Shown: positions 9,287 through 19,422 of the stretch, in pieces
Position numbering within the stretch: the first letter of the stretch is position 1
Layout of the letters: each line of letters starts with the position of its first letter
Assembly: GCF_017873175.1 (NCBI RefSeq)
Contig: NZ_JAGGJW010000004.1
Span: 62,001 to 126,000 of the forward strand
Length of the DNA: 64,000 nucleotides
Direction: 5' to 3'
Source: Neorhizobium petrolearium
GTDB lineage: Bacteria; Pseudomonadota; Alphaproteobacteria; Rhizobiales; Rhizobiaceae
The notes under the pieces: generated by a model
The model's database searches: none
Seen by the model: the letters and a program-made list of their open reading frames with translations, nothing else
What the model was told of the DNA's origin: nothing
Position numbers and translations under genes: made by a program

Positions 9287-10564
9287 TCAGGCCGAGACGT
9301 TGGCCTTTTCTTCCTGCCGGTCGGCATAGATGTAGAGCGGGCGAGCCGTGCCTTTTACGACGTCTTCGGAGATCACCACCTCGCGCACGCCTTCCAGCGC
9401 CGGAAGCTCGAACATCGTATCGAGCAGGATCTTCTCCATGATGGAGCGCAAGCCGCGTGCGCCGGTCTTGCGGACGATCGCCCTCTTGGCGATCTCGCGC
9501 AGTGCATCCTCGTGGAAGGTCAGTTCCACGTCCTCCATCTCGAAAAGCCGCTGGTACTGTTTGACGAGAGCGTTCTTCGGTTCCGAAAGGATCTGGATCA
9601 GCGCATCCTCGTCCAGGTCTTCGAGCGTCGCCAGGACCGGCAGACGGCCGATGAATTCCGGGATCAGGCCGAACTTGACCAGGTCTTCCGGCTCCAGTTC
9701 ACGCAACACCTCGCCGACCCGGCGCTCGTCCTGGGCGCGCACCGTGGCGGCAAAGCCGATCGACGTCTTCTCGCCGCGGGCGGAGATGATCTTGTCGAGA
9801 CCGGCAAACGCGCCGCCGCATATGAACAGGATGTTCGTCGTATCGACCTGCAGGAATTCCTGCTGCGGATGCTTGCGGCCGCCCTGGGGCGGGACCGAGG
9901 CGACCGTGCCTTCCATGATCTTCAGCAGCGCCTGCTGGACGCCCTCGCCCGACACGTCGCGGGTGATCGACGGGTTGTCGGACTTGCGGGAAATCTTGTC
10001 CACTTCGTCGATGTAGACGATGCCACGCTGGGCGCGTTCGACATTGTAGTCGGCCGCCTGAAGGAGCTTCAGGATGATGTTTTCGACGTCCTCGCCGACA
10101 TAGCCGGCTTCGGTGAGCGTCGTGGCATCCGCCATGGTGAAGGGCACGTCGATGATGCGGGCGAGCGTCTGGGCAAGATAGGTCTTGCCGCAGCCGGTCG
10201 GGCCTACCAGCATGATGTTCGACTTCGCGAGCTCCACATCGCCCCCCTTGGAGGCATGCGCCAGGCGCTTGTAGTGGTTATGCACCGCGACCGACAGGAT
10301 GCGCTTGGCCTGCTTCTGGCCGATGACGTATTCGTCGAGAACCTTGATGATGTCTTGCGGTGTCGGAACCCCGTCGCGGGACTTGACCATCGAGGTCTTG
10401 TTCTCTTCGCGGATGATGTCCATGCACAGTTCGACGCATTCATCGCAGATGAACACCGTCGGCCCGGCGATCAGCTTCCGGACTTCGTGCTGGCTCTTTC
10501 CGCAGAAAGAGCAATACAGAGTATTCTTGGAGTCGCCGCCGTTGCTGCCGCTGACTTTGCTCAT
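9287..10564 (-). CDS. clpX: ATP-dependent Clp protease ATP-binding subunit ClpX
   Basis: A 425-residue protein, full length. It starts with the C4 zinc-binding domain ([10 protein letters not shown] ... [10 protein letters not shown]). The AAA+ core has Walker A GPTGCGKT and Walker [10 protein letters not shown], and [13 protein letters not shown] follows. ATG at 10564 has GGAAGGAAAG upstream. ClpX unfolds substrates and feeds them to ClpP, encoded just upstream on the same strand. The 272-base gap to clpP leaves room for a separate clpX promoter. Confidence 0.98.
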   Translation of the reverse strand: MSKVSGSNGGDSKNTLYCSFCGKSQHEVRKLIAGPTVFICDECVELCMDIIREENKTSMVKSRDGVPTPQDIIKVLDEYVIGQKQAKRILSVAVHNHYKRLAHASKGGDVELAKSNIMLVGPTGCGKTYLAQTLARIIDVPFTMADATTLTEAGYVGEDVENIILKLLQAADYNVERAQRGIVYIDEVDKISRKSDNPSITRDVSGEGVQQALLKIMEGTVASVPPQGGRKHPQQEFLQVDTTNILFICGGAFAGLDKIISARGEKTSIGFAATVRAQDERRVGEVLRELEPEDLVKFGLIPEFIGRLPVLATLEDLDEDALIQILSEPKNALVKQYQRLFEMEDVELTFHEDALREIAKRAIVRKTGARGLRSIMEKILLDTMFELPALEGVREVVISEDVVKGTARPLYIYADRQEEKANVSA

Positions 10565-10836
10565 ATCACTTTCCTTCCAGCACTCCGCGCTCAAGTCAGA
10601 ACGGGCGCGGTCCACTCTACAAGCCCGCCAAACCCATCTGACGGGCTTCACGTGCCTGCCTGCCCTTAAGGGTACTCTACCGATCCGGGCACATCATGCA
10701 GATCGACGGCAACGAAACCCTCAGGAAACGCATGCTATGTCATAAAAGTTCAACACAGCATTAATAGCGCTTTCCGTGCGACTTGAAACCCTTTTTTGCT
10801 CACAACGGGGTGAGACGCACAGGTTCACGCTTCCAC

Positions 10837-11469
10837 TCAATCTCCCGAGCCGCCTTCGATTTCCTGACGCGAAGTCAGGATCTTGTCGACGACGCCCCAT
10901 TCGCGGGCCTCGTCGGCATCCATGAAGTGGTCGCGGTCGAGCGTCTTTTCGACTTCTTCGTACGTGCGGCCGGTATGCTTCACGTAGACCTCGTTCAAAC
11001 GTCTTTTCATCTTCAATATGTCACGGGCGTGGCGTTCGATGTCGGAGGCCTGTCCCTGGAACCCGCCGGATGGCTGGTGCACCATGATGCGGGAGTTCGG
11101 CGTCGCAAAGCGCATGCCTTTCTCGCCGGCCGCAAGCAGAAGCGAGCCCATGGACGCCGCCTGACCGATGCAGAGCGTCGAGACAGCGGGCTTGATGAAC
11201 TGCATCGTATCGTAGATCGCCATGCCGGCAGTCACGACGCCGCCGGGCGAATTGATGTAAAGGGCGACTTCCTTCTTCGGGTTTTCCGCTTCGAGGAAGA
11301 GAAGCTGGGCGCAGACGAGCGACGCCATCTGGTCCTCCACCGGACCGGTCAGGAAGATGATCCGCTCCTTCAGGAGGCGCGAAAAGATGTCATAAGAGCG
11401 CTCACCGCGATTGGTCTGCTCTACGACCATCGGCACCAAGGCCATTGCGGTATCAATTGGGTTTCTCAT
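10837..11469 (-). CDS. clpP: ATP-dependent Clp protease proteolytic subunit
   Basis: A 210-residue serine peptidase. The catalytic triad is in place: Ser106 in [10 protein letters not shown], His131 in MVHQPSGG and Asp180 in [12 protein letters not shown] at 11469 follows AAAGGAC. ClpP forms the tetradecameric chamber used by ClpX and ClpA. Gene order with clpX, lon and hupB is the standard one, and this copy corresponds to the clpX-linked paralogue where rhizobia have several. Confidence 0.97.
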   Translation of the reverse strand: MRNPIDTAMALVPMVVEQTNRGERSYDIFSRLLKERIIFLTGPVEDQMASLVCAQLLFLEAENPKKEVALYINSPGGVVTAGMAIYDTMQFIKPAVSTLCIGQAASMGSLLLAAGEKGMRFATPNSRIMVHQPSGGFQGQASDIERHARDILKMKRRLNEVYVKHTGRTYEEVEKTLDRDHFMDADEAREWGVVDKILTSRQEIEGGSGD

Positions 11470-11524
11470 GTCCGTCCTTTGTCAAGCACTTGCCGAAGGC
11501 AGAGAGGCGCTCCGGAATCAAATG

Positions 11525-11570
11525 GAATAGGTCATTCCCTACATAGAGTGTCAACGCCCGGTACTTCAAG
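11525..11570 (-). promoter_or_regulatory. Possible overlapping sigma70 and RpoH promoters of clpP
   Basis: On the minus strand, CTTGAA (11570-11565) is followed by TCTATGT (11547-11541), resembling an RpoH promoter. A TTGACA (11554-11549) overlaps it, with CTATTC (11530-11525) 18 bases on, resembling a housekeeping promoter. The spacing between CTTGAA and the -10-like box (17 bases) is the same as in front of lon. Confidence 0.35.
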
Positions 11571-11833
11571 ACGGAGCACCTGATATCCTTAACTGCCGCG
11601 TGGGATGCGTGAGATCGAGCGCTAGTATGATTCCTCCGACATTGCAGCCGGCCGGGATTCGTTTCCGCTCGCATGCACAAGTTTTTGCCCGATCACGGTA
11701 AAGTGTGTGTGAACACATTCGGGCATTGCTTGTTCCGCTTCGCGGCCGGTCCCGGATTCTGTCATCCCGGCAACCTCGTTTTAAAGAGTCTCAGCCATGC
11801 TGCTCCTGCCCAAAGTCGGGCGCGGAGGGGCAA

Positions 11834-13084
<1,251 letters not shown>

Positions 13085-13151
13085 CCCTCTTGTCCTTCCT
13101 TCCGTAAGGTCCACATTCTCCGTCAGGGATCAATGGCGGAGGGAGTGCCAT

Positions 13152-14909
13152 ATGCGAGCGACATTTTTCACGAGCCTTGCGCTTTCGCTTGTGCTTTCGG
13201 CAGGTGTGATCGGGGCTCAACAGGCATCCGATACCCTCGCACCGGAACGCGCGACGGGGATGGCGACCGCAAAGCGCGTCGAAGCGAAGAATTTCATGGT
13301 CGCGGCGGCCAATCCGCTGGCGGCAGAAGCAGGGCGAGATGTGATCGCCAAGGGCGGCAATGCGATCGACGCCATGGTAGCAGTCCAGACCGTGCTCGGT
13401 CTCGTCGAACCGCAGAGCTCCGGCCTCGGCGGCGGCTCTTTCCTCGTCTTCTACGACGCAGCCGCCAACAAGCTTACAACCTTCGACGGCCGGGAAACCG
13501 CGCCGATGGAGGCAACGCCGAAACTGTTCCTCGATGCGCAGGGCCAGCCGCTGAAATTCATGGACGCCGTGGTCGGTGGCCGGTCGGTCGGCACCCCCGG
13601 CACCGTGCGGCTGCTGCACGAGATCCATAAGCGCTACGGCAAGGCGGAATGGACGAGCCTGTTCGAACAGGCGCAAACCCTCGCCACAAATGGTTTCGAA
13701 GTCTCTCCGCGCCTGGCCTCCCTGATTGCCGCCGAAGGTGACCGGCTGAAGAAATACGAAGGTCCGCGCGGCTATTTCTACGACGCTTCGGGTGCGCCAT
13801 TGAAGGTTGGGGCCATCCTCAAGAACCCCGCCTACGCGGAGACGCTGAAGGCGATCGCCACTGGCGGTGCCGATGCCTTCTATAACGGGCCAATCGCCGA
13901 AGCCATTGTCAAAACCGTACGGGAAGCAGTCGGGAATCCGGGCGTGCTGTCGCTTACCGACCTCGCCAACTATCGGATCAAGGAACGCGAGCCGATCTGC
14001 TTCAACTATCGCGCGCTCGACGTCTGCGGCATGGGGCCGCCGTCTTCCGGCGGGGTCGCGGTCGGCCAGATTCTCGGCACGATCGAGAATTTCGACATCA
14101 AAGGCCTCGGGCCGCAAAGCGCCGAGAGCTGGCGGATCATCGGCGATGCGCAGCGCCTCGCTTTCGCCGACCGCGAACGCTATCTCGCCGATCAGGACTT
14201 CGTCCCCTCGCCTATCAAGGGTCTCGTCAAGAAGGACTATCTCGGCACGCGGGCTGCACTGCTCGACGGCGAGAAAGCGCTTGCCGCCGACTCCGTGAAG
14301 GCCGGCGAGCCGGAGTGGGACCACGCCCTACTTTTCGGGGACGGCGAGGCGATCGAACTCCCCTCCACCAGCCATTTCGTCATCGTCGACAAGGAAGGCA
14401 ATGTCGTGTCAATGACCACGACGATCGAAAGCGGTTTCGGCTCGCGGCTCATGACCAACGGTTTCCTGCTCAACAACGAGCTTACCGACTTTTCCTTCAA
14501 GACCCACGACGGGAGCCTGCCGGTCGCCAACCGCGTCGAGCCCGGAAAACGGCCCCGCTCCTCCATGTCGCCCACCATCGTCATGAAGGACGGCAAGCCG
14601 CTTCTCGCCATCGGCTCGCCCGGCGGCAGCCAGATCATCGGTTACGTGGCACAGGCGCTGATCGCCTATATCGATTGGGGCATGTCGGTAGAACAGATCG
14701 TCGCCCAGCCGCATTTGATCAACCGCTTCGGAACCTACGACATCGAGGCCGGCACGGACGCGGAAAAGCTCGCCGAGCCGCTGCAGGCGCTCGGATACCA
14801 GGTGAAGGCCGGCGAGATGAACTCCGGCCTGCATGCGATCGAGATCACCGCGAACGGCCTTGTCGGCAGCGCCGATCCGCGCCGCGAGGGTGTGGCGGTC
14901 GGCGAATAG
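13152..14909 (+). CDS. ggt: Gamma-glutamyltransferase
   Basis: A 585-residue N-terminal nucleophile hydrolase. A signal peptide (MRATFFTSLALSLVLSAGVIGA) directs it to the periplasm. The large-subunit part has GGNAIDAMVAVQ and GLGGGSFLV. The self-cleavage site and nucleophile is Thr406 in PSTSHFVIVD, and the small subunit follows with GSRLMTNGFLLNNE and RPRSSMSPT. The protein would be processed into two chains. It cleaves and transfers the gamma-glutamyl group of glutathione. ATG at 13152 has GGAGGGAG upstream. The P450 gene follows 42 bases later on the same strand and may be co-transcribed. Confidence 0.95.
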   Translation: MRATFFTSLALSLVLSAGVIGAQQASDTLAPERATGMATAKRVEAKNFMVAAANPLAAEAGRDVIAKGGNAIDAMVAVQTVLGLVEPQSSGLGGGSFLVFYDAAANKLTTFDGRETAPMEATPKLFLDAQGQPLKFMDAVVGGRSVGTPGTVRLLHEIHKRYGKAEWTSLFEQAQTLATNGFEVSPRLASLIAAEGDRLKKYEGPRGYFYDASGAPLKVGAILKNPAYAETLKAIATGGADAFYNGPIAEAIVKTVREAVGNPGVLSLTDLANYRIKEREPICFNYRALDVCGMGPPSSGGVAVGQILGTIENFDIKGLGPQSAESWRIIGDAQRLAFADRERYLADQDFVPSPIKGLVKKDYLGTRAALLDGEKALAADSVKAGEPEWDHALLFGDGEAIELPSTSHFVIVDKEGNVVSMTTTIESGFGSRLMTNGFLLNNELTDFSFKTHDGSLPVANRVEPGKRPRSSMSPTIVMKDGKPLLAIGSPGGSQIIGYVAQALIAYIDWGMSVEQIVAQPHLINRFGTYDIEAGTDAEKLAEPLQALGYQVKAGEMNSGLHAIEITANGLVGSADPRREGVAVGE

Positions 14910-14951
14910 ACGGGACTTCCCCGTTTCACGGTATTGCGCTAGGCATCGGGC

Positions 14952-16199
14952 ATGCACGCTCTGCCCGATTTTCTCCGCATCGATTCCGAAACCCGCCGCG
15001 TCTTTCTCGACGGACGCAATCCCGCCTTCTATAGCGATCCGAACCGCGTCTACGCGCTTCTCCACGAACACTGCCCGACCTTCTACTGGGAAGAGCAGCG
15101 ACAATGGTTCTTCACCGGCTACGACCATGTGAACGCGCTCTTGCGCGACCGGCGGTTCGGCCGGCAGATCCTGCACATCGCCGGCCGGGAGGACCTGGGG
15201 CTTCCCGCTCCTCAGCCGCATCTTGAGAACTTCGATCTTGCCGAACGCCATTCGTTGCTGGAACTCGAACCACCGGAGCACACGCGGCTCAGGACGCTCG
15301 TCAACCGCGCCTTCGTCTCCCGTCACATCGAAAGGCTGAGGCCCGAGATCGCCGAGCTTGCTGAAAAGCTGATTGATGGTTTCGAGAAGGACGGCGGAAC
15401 AGAACTGCTCTCCTCCTTCGCCGACATCATCCCCGTGACGATGATCGCAAGGATGATCGGCATTCCCGACGAGATGGGGCCACAGCTCCTCGATTGGTCG
15501 CATGCCTATGTGGGCATGTACATGTTCAAGCGGACAGCAGAGGACGAACATGCGGCCGACCGCGCCGCGAAGGAATTCGCGGATTACGTCAAGGACTTGA
15601 TCGCCGAACGGCGCAGGTCACCACGCGGGGATCTGCTCACCCACATGATCCATACGGAGCACAAGGGCCAATATCTCACCGACGACGAGTTGGTTTCCAC
15701 GACGATCGTGTTGCTCAATGCCGGACACGAGGCGACCGTGCACCAGATCGGCAATTCGGTGAGGGTGATCCTGGAAAGCGGGCTGCCGCCATCGGAACTC
15801 TTCCGCGACGATGCAGCGACAGAACGGACGGTGGAAGAGACGCTGCGCATCTGCGCTCCGGTGCACATCTTCCAGCGATGGGCATTGGACGATGTCGAGA
15901 TGGACGGCCTTTCCTTCAAACGCGGCGAGAAGGTGAGTCTCATCCTCGCCGCCGCCAACCTGGACCCAAAGAAATTCTCCGACCCGCTGACCTTCAAGCC
16001 GAACCGCCATGAGGCGCCGAACCTTTCCTTCGGCGCCGGTATCCATTTCTGCATCGGCGCGCCGCTTGCCAGGCTCGAACTCAATACCGTGCTGCCGATC
16101 CTCTTCCGTCGCCTGCCGGGAATGCTGATCGCGAAGACGCCCGTCGTGAAGGACGTCTATCATTTCCACGGATTGGAGAGGCTCGAACTTTCCTGGTGA
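14952..16199 (+). CDS. Cytochrome P450
   Basis: A 415-residue soluble class I-type P450. The I-helix oxygen-binding motif is AGHEAT, the K-helix ExxR is EETLR, and the haem-binding loop is FGAGIHFCIGAPLAR with the Cys ligand. No membrane anchor is present. No ferredoxin or reductase gene lies beside it, so electrons must come from elsewhere. It follows ggt closely and is convergent with the SDR gene. Substrate unknown; ring or fatty-acid hydroxylation would be guesses. A clear Shine-Dalgarno is not seen before the ATG. Confidence 0.92.
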   Translation: MHALPDFLRIDSETRRVFLDGRNPAFYSDPNRVYALLHEHCPTFYWEEQRQWFFTGYDHVNALLRDRRFGRQILHIAGREDLGLPAPQPHLENFDLAERHSLLELEPPEHTRLRTLVNRAFVSRHIERLRPEIAELAEKLIDGFEKDGGTELLSSFADIIPVTMIARMIGIPDEMGPQLLDWSHAYVGMYMFKRTAEDEHAADRAAKEFADYVKDLIAERRRSPRGDLLTHMIHTEHKGQYLTDDELVSTTIVLLNAGHEATVHQIGNSVRVILESGLPPSELFRDDAATERTVEETLRICAPVHIFQRWALDDVEMDGLSFKRGEKVSLILAAANLDPKKFSDPLTFKPNRHEAPNLSFGAGIHFCIGAPLARLELNTVLPILFRRLPGMLIAKTPVVKDVYHFHGLERLELSW

Positions 16200-16205
16200 A
16201 GCCGA

Positions 16206-17021
16206 TCAAATGGTTTGCGAAGAGGGAATCCCGAAGCGCGCGGCCGGCTTGTTCAGCGACAGATGGGGCCGCAATTCACCGCGAGCATTTTCGAACGCCT
16301 CATAGAGCGTCTTGTCTGCGAGCGATGGGATGGTGATCAGTTCGCCCTGGTCGAAGCCCGCGAGCGCCGCATCGACGAGATCGGTGACATCCATCACCAT
16401 GTTCGGGTCCATGTTGTCGAATGAGCCGCCAACACGGTCGAAGATTTCCGTCCGGGTGAGCCCGGGAAGAACCGCCTGGATGCGGACGCCGGTTCCGGCA
16501 AGTTCACTCGCCAGAGATTCCGTCAGGACAAGAACGAAAGCCTTGCTGGCGCTGTAGGTGCCGCTGAAGGCCTGGGGCCACAGCGCGACGACCGAGGCGG
16601 TATTGATGATCGCCCCCTCGCCCCGCCCCACGAAAGCCTGCGCGGCTGCTACGGCAAGCCGGTTCGCGGCAGTGACGTTGAGATCGACCATCTGGTCAAG
16701 ATAATCGGCATCGCTCTGGAGCAGCGATCCCTTCGGTCCGATGCCGGCATTGTTGACGAAAAGCGTGATTGAACCGTCCTCGCGCAGGCGCTTTTCGACC
16801 GCAAGCACATCAGCCCGCTGCGTCAGGTCAGCGCGCAGCACCTCTGCCGTTACACCATGGCCCTGCGACAGGCGCTCTGCGAGCGTTTTCAGCCTGTCTT
16901 CATCGCGGGCAACAAGAATAAGGTCATAACCGCGCCTGGCCAGGCGGTCGGCGTAGGTCGCACCGATTCCGGACGAAGCGCCGGTCACGAGGGCAGTTCC
17001 GAGTTTGGATGACGTCGTCAT
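16206..17021 (-). CDS. Short-chain dehydrogenase/reductase
   Basis: A 271-residue classical SDR. Cofactor motif TGASSGIG (residues 14-21), NNAG in the central sheet, and the catalytic YSASK with upstream NTASVV. Arg in VARDEDRL after beta-2 suggests NADP(H) preference. ATG at 17021 follows AAGGAGAT. It diverges from a MarR-type gene, and the gap contains a perfect 12-base palindrome, suggesting control by that regulator. Substrate is unknown. Confidence 0.92.
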   Translation of the reverse strand: MTTSSKLGTALVTGASSGIGATYADRLARRGYDLILVARDEDRLKTLAERLSQGHGVTAEVLRADLTQRADVLAVEKRLREDGSITLFVNNAGIGPKGSLLQSDADYLDQMVDLNVTAANRLAVAAAQAFVGRGEGAIINTASVVALWPQAFSGTYSASKAFVLVLTESLASELAGTGVRIQAVLPGLTRTEIFDRVGGSFDNMDPNMVMDVTDLVDAALAGFDQGELITIPSLADKTLYEAFENARGELRPHLSLNKPAARFGIPSSQTI

Positions 17022-17049
17022 TGGTTCATCTCCTTTGATTGGAATTTAC

Positions 17050-17061
17050 TGGCATATGCCA
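17050..17061. promoter_or_regulatory. Palindromic operator candidate between SDR and MarR
   Basis: TGGCATATGCCA is a perfect 12-base palindrome in the 151-base divergent gap, 28 bases from the SDR start. Size and position fit a MarR dimer site that would control the SDR gene and perhaps the regulator itself. Confidence 0.5.
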
Positions 17062-17172
17062 CTATATATGAAAACGGGGTTTCGAAGTCACAAGAGGAGA
17101 GCAGAAATTTTTATCGGGAGTGGAAGCGCCAGCCAAAAGCGGGCATCCTCTCCGCGGAAAGCAGGTAAGGAC

Positions 17173-17652
17173 ATGGTGAACGACGAAAAAATGCGGGAAG
17201 ACGGCATCTGGCTTTACTGCAGCAACAGCGCAGTGCGCCGCGCTTCGCGGCAGCTCGGTCAGCTCTATGAGGATGCGATGGGTGACACGGGGCTCAAGGG
17301 CACGCAATTCTCGCTTCTGTCGCAGATCGCACGCTCAGGAGAACCGACCCTCAAGAGCCTGGCAGAGGCGATGGTCATGGATCTTTCCGCGCTTGGCCAC
17401 ACGTTGAAGCCGCTGATTCGCGACGGGCTGGTGGAACTGATGCCTGACGACAAGGACCGGCGGGCAAAACGCGTGGGACTGACGGAGACAGGAATTGAAA
17501 AGCAGAAGGATCTGACCACACGCTGGCAGATCGCTCAGGACCGCTTCGACAAGGCTTTCGGCAAGGAAAAGTCGGAGGAGATGAGGCGTACGCTCGCCTT
17601 CATCTCGTCGCCGGAGTTCGCAGAGGCGTTCAATAGCGACAAGAAGGACTGA
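17173..17652 (+). CDS. MarR-family transcriptional regulator
   Basis: A 159-residue winged-helix protein. The DNA-binding part runs through LKGTQFSLLSQIARSGEPTLKSLAEAM, the recognition helix MDLSALGHTLKPLIRDGLV, and the wing with DKDRRAKRVGLTETG. ATG at 17173 has GGTAAGG upstream; the longer frame to 17005 would cover the presumed operator and is rejected. MarR proteins are usually repressors released by small phenolic or oxidised ligands. The likely target is the divergent SDR gene. Confidence 0.9.
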   Translation: MVNDEKMREDGIWLYCSNSAVRRASRQLGQLYEDAMGDTGLKGTQFSLLSQIARSGEPTLKSLAEAMVMDLSALGHTLKPLIRDGLVELMPDDKDRRAKRVGLTETGIEKQKDLTTRWQIAQDRFDKAFGKEKSEEMRRTLAFISSPEFAEAFNSDKKD

Positions 17653-17654
17653 TT

Positions 17655-17999
17655 TCAGACCCGGATCACGTAATCCTTGCGAGTCGTTTCAACGACTTCC
17701 CAGGTTCCCTTGAAGCCAGCTCTCAGGACCATGCTGTCGCCGGCCCTCAGATGGATGGGCCGGCCGGCCTCTTCCATCACGATCGAATGGCCGGAGAGGA
17801 TGTGGAAATACTCCCACTCGTCGTAGGCGATCCGCCACTTCCCCGGCGTCGCCTCCCAGATGCCGGCGTAGAGCCCGCCATCGGCCTCCTCGACATTCCA
17901 GGTGCGGAAGGTCGGATTGCCGGAAATCAGGCGGTCGGGCGCCGGAGCGCCCTCCTCCGGTTTGATGGCCGTGATGTCGAATCGAACCCAGGATGCCAT
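17655..17999 (-). CDS. Cupin domain protein
   Basis: A 114-residue single-domain cupin. WEYFHILSGHSIVMEEAG and HLRAGDSMVLRAGFKGTWEV carry the two conserved cupin motifs, of the DUF861-like type (WEATPGKWRIAYDEWEY). It begins 8 bases after the metY stop, with GAGG upstream, so it is very probably translated from the metY transcript. A possible job in sulfur-metabolite handling is suggested only by position. It is convergent with the marR gene, 2 bases apart. Confidence 0.82.
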   Translation of the reverse strand: MASWVRFDITAIKPEEGAPAPDRLISGNPTFRTWNVEEADGGLYAGIWEATPGKWRIAYDEWEYFHILSGHSIVMEEAGRPIHLRAGDSMVLRAGFKGTWEVVETTRKDYVIRV

Positions 18000-18007
18000 G
18001 CCGCGCC

Positions 18008-19291
18008 TCAGACCTTCGACAAGGCCTGATCGAGATCGGCGATGATGTCGGCAGCATCCTCGATGCCGATCGACAGCCGCACCACGTCGGGACCGGCGCC
18101 GGCGGCGATCTGCTGCTCTTCGGTCAACTGCCGGTGCGTCGTGGAAGCCGGATGGATGACCAGCGAGCGGGTGTCGCCGATGTTGGCGAGGTGCGAGAAG
18201 AGCTTCAGACCTTCGACCAGAGCTTTGCCCGCCTCATAGCCCCCCTTGACACCGAAGGTGAAGACGGCGCCCGCGCCTTTCGGCGAATACTGTTGCTGCA
18301 AGGCGTGGTTCGGATCGTCCTCGAGGCCGGCATAGTTCACCCAGGCGATTTTCGGATGCTTCTTCAGCCATTGCGCCGCGGCGAGTGCATTATCGCAATG
18401 CCTCTGCATTCTGAGGGGAAGCGTCTCGATGCCGGTCAGGATCATGAAGGCGTTGAAAGGTGAGAGCGCCGGGCCGAGGTCGCGCAAACCCAGCACGCGG
18501 GCGGCGATCGCAAAGCCGATATTGCCGAAAGTCTGATGCAGCACGATGCCGGCATATTCCGGCCGGGGCTGTGAGAGCATCGGGTAATTGCCGGATTTCG
18601 ACCAGTCGAACGTGCCGCCATCGACGATGACGCCGCCCATCGAATTGCCATGCCCGCCCAGGAATTTCGTCAGCGAATGGACGACAATGTCGGCGCCGTG
18701 CTCCAGCGGTCTGACGAGATAGGGAGTTGCCATCGTGTTGTCGACGATCAGCGGAATACCGCGCCGTTGCGCCACGTCGGCGATCGCCGCGATATCCACG
18801 AAGGTGCCGCCGGGATTGGCAAGGCTTTCGATGAAGATGGCGCGGGTGCGTTCATCAATCTGTTTGTCGAAGCTCTCCGGCTCGTCCGTATCGGCCCAGC
18901 GAACCTGCCAGTCGAAACTTTTGAAGGCATGACCGAACTGGTTGATCGAACCGCCGTAGAGTCTTCGCGCCGAGACGAAATTATCGCCGGGCTGCATGAT
19001 CGTGTGGAAGGTCAGCATCTGAGCCGCATGGCCGGAGGCAACCGCAAGCGCAGCCGTGCCGCCCTCCAGCGCCGCCACCCGCTCTTCGAGCACCGCCTGA
19101 GTCGGATTCATGATGCGGGTGTAGATATTGCCGAACTGCTGCAGGCCAAAGAGGGCCGCCGCATGGTCCGCGTCATTAAAGACGAAGGACGTCGTCTGGT
19201 AGATGGGCGTCGCCCGGGCACCCGTGGCGGGATCGGGCTGGGCGCCTGCATGCACCGCCAGAGTTGAAAAGCCCGGATTGATCGTCGGCAT
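18008..19291 (-). CDS. metY: O-acetylhomoserine aminocarboxypropyltransferase
   Basis: A 427-residue PLP enzyme of the Cys/Met metabolism family. GFSTLAVHAGAQPDPATGARATPIYQT opens the protein, and the PLP lysine is in VVHSLTKFLGGHG. IYTRIMNPT and ALEGGTAALAVASGHAAQ are typical of O-acetylhomoserine sulfhydrylase (MetY/MetZ class). It makes homocysteine from O-acetylhomoserine and sulfide, or methionine from methanethiol. AAGGGAGAGAG precedes the ATG. The leader has a stable hairpin, described separately. It is divergent from a DUF6455 gene and leads a two-gene unit with the cupin. Confidence 0.93.
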   Translation of the reverse strand: MPTINPGFSTLAVHAGAQPDPATGARATPIYQTTSFVFNDADHAAALFGLQQFGNIYTRIMNPTQAVLEERVAALEGGTAALAVASGHAAQMLTFHTIMQPGDNFVSARRLYGGSINQFGHAFKSFDWQVRWADTDEPESFDKQIDERTRAIFIESLANPGGTFVDIAAIADVAQRRGIPLIVDNTMATPYLVRPLEHGADIVVHSLTKFLGGHGNSMGGVIVDGGTFDWSKSGNYPMLSQPRPEYAGIVLHQTFGNIGFAIAARVLGLRDLGPALSPFNAFMILTGIETLPLRMQRHCDNALAAAQWLKKHPKIAWVNYAGLEDDPNHALQQQYSPKGAGAVFTFGVKGGYEAGKALVEGLKLFSHLANIGDTRSLVIHPASTTHRQLTEEQQIAAGAGPDVVRLSIGIEDAADIIADLDQALSKV

Positions 19292-19309
19292 GGTCTCTCT
19301 CCCTTATTG

Positions 19310-19345
19310 CCCAAGTGCTTTTTTCAACCTTTTATCACACCTGGG
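19310..19345 (-). promoter_or_regulatory. Leader hairpin in front of metY
   Basis: On the minus strand CCCAGGTG pairs with CACTTGGG (8 bp including one G-U) around a 20-base purine-rich loop. The hairpin lies just upstream of the metY ribosome site. It could be a small regulatory element. It does not match the SAM-II consensus as I know it, so no riboswitch class is claimed. Confidence 0.3.
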
Positions 19346-19358
19346 AAATGCGGCCTGG

Positions 19359-19372
19359 TTGATCTTGATCAA
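19359..19372. promoter_or_regulatory. FixK/FNR-type anaerobox
   Basis: TTGATCTTGATCAA is a perfect TTGAT-N4-ATCAA palindrome, the consensus of rhizobial FixK/FnrN sites. Its centre lies about 41 bases before the start predicted from the TATGCT -10 box at 19394-19399, which is the class II activator position. The gene driven would be the DUF6455 gene starting at 19423. Confidence 0.75.
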
Positions 19373-19393
19373 CGATCTCCGCTTCTCCGCACG

Positions 19394-19399
19394 TATGCT
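19394..19399 (+). promoter_or_regulatory. -10 box of the DUF6455 promoter
   Basis: TATGCT, 21 bases after the FixK-type box. Transcription would start near 19406, with GAGGAG (from about 19410) as the ribosome site. No -35 hexamer is apparent where the activator box lies, as expected for an FNR-dependent promoter. Confidence 0.55.
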
Positions 19400-19422
19400 C
19401 CAGGTGCGAAGAGGAGTATGCC

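Noticed and set aside
19292-19346. SAM-II riboswitch upstream of metY
   Set aside because: A hairpin is present, but the SAM-II conserved blocks and pseudoknot pairing, as I know them, are not found.
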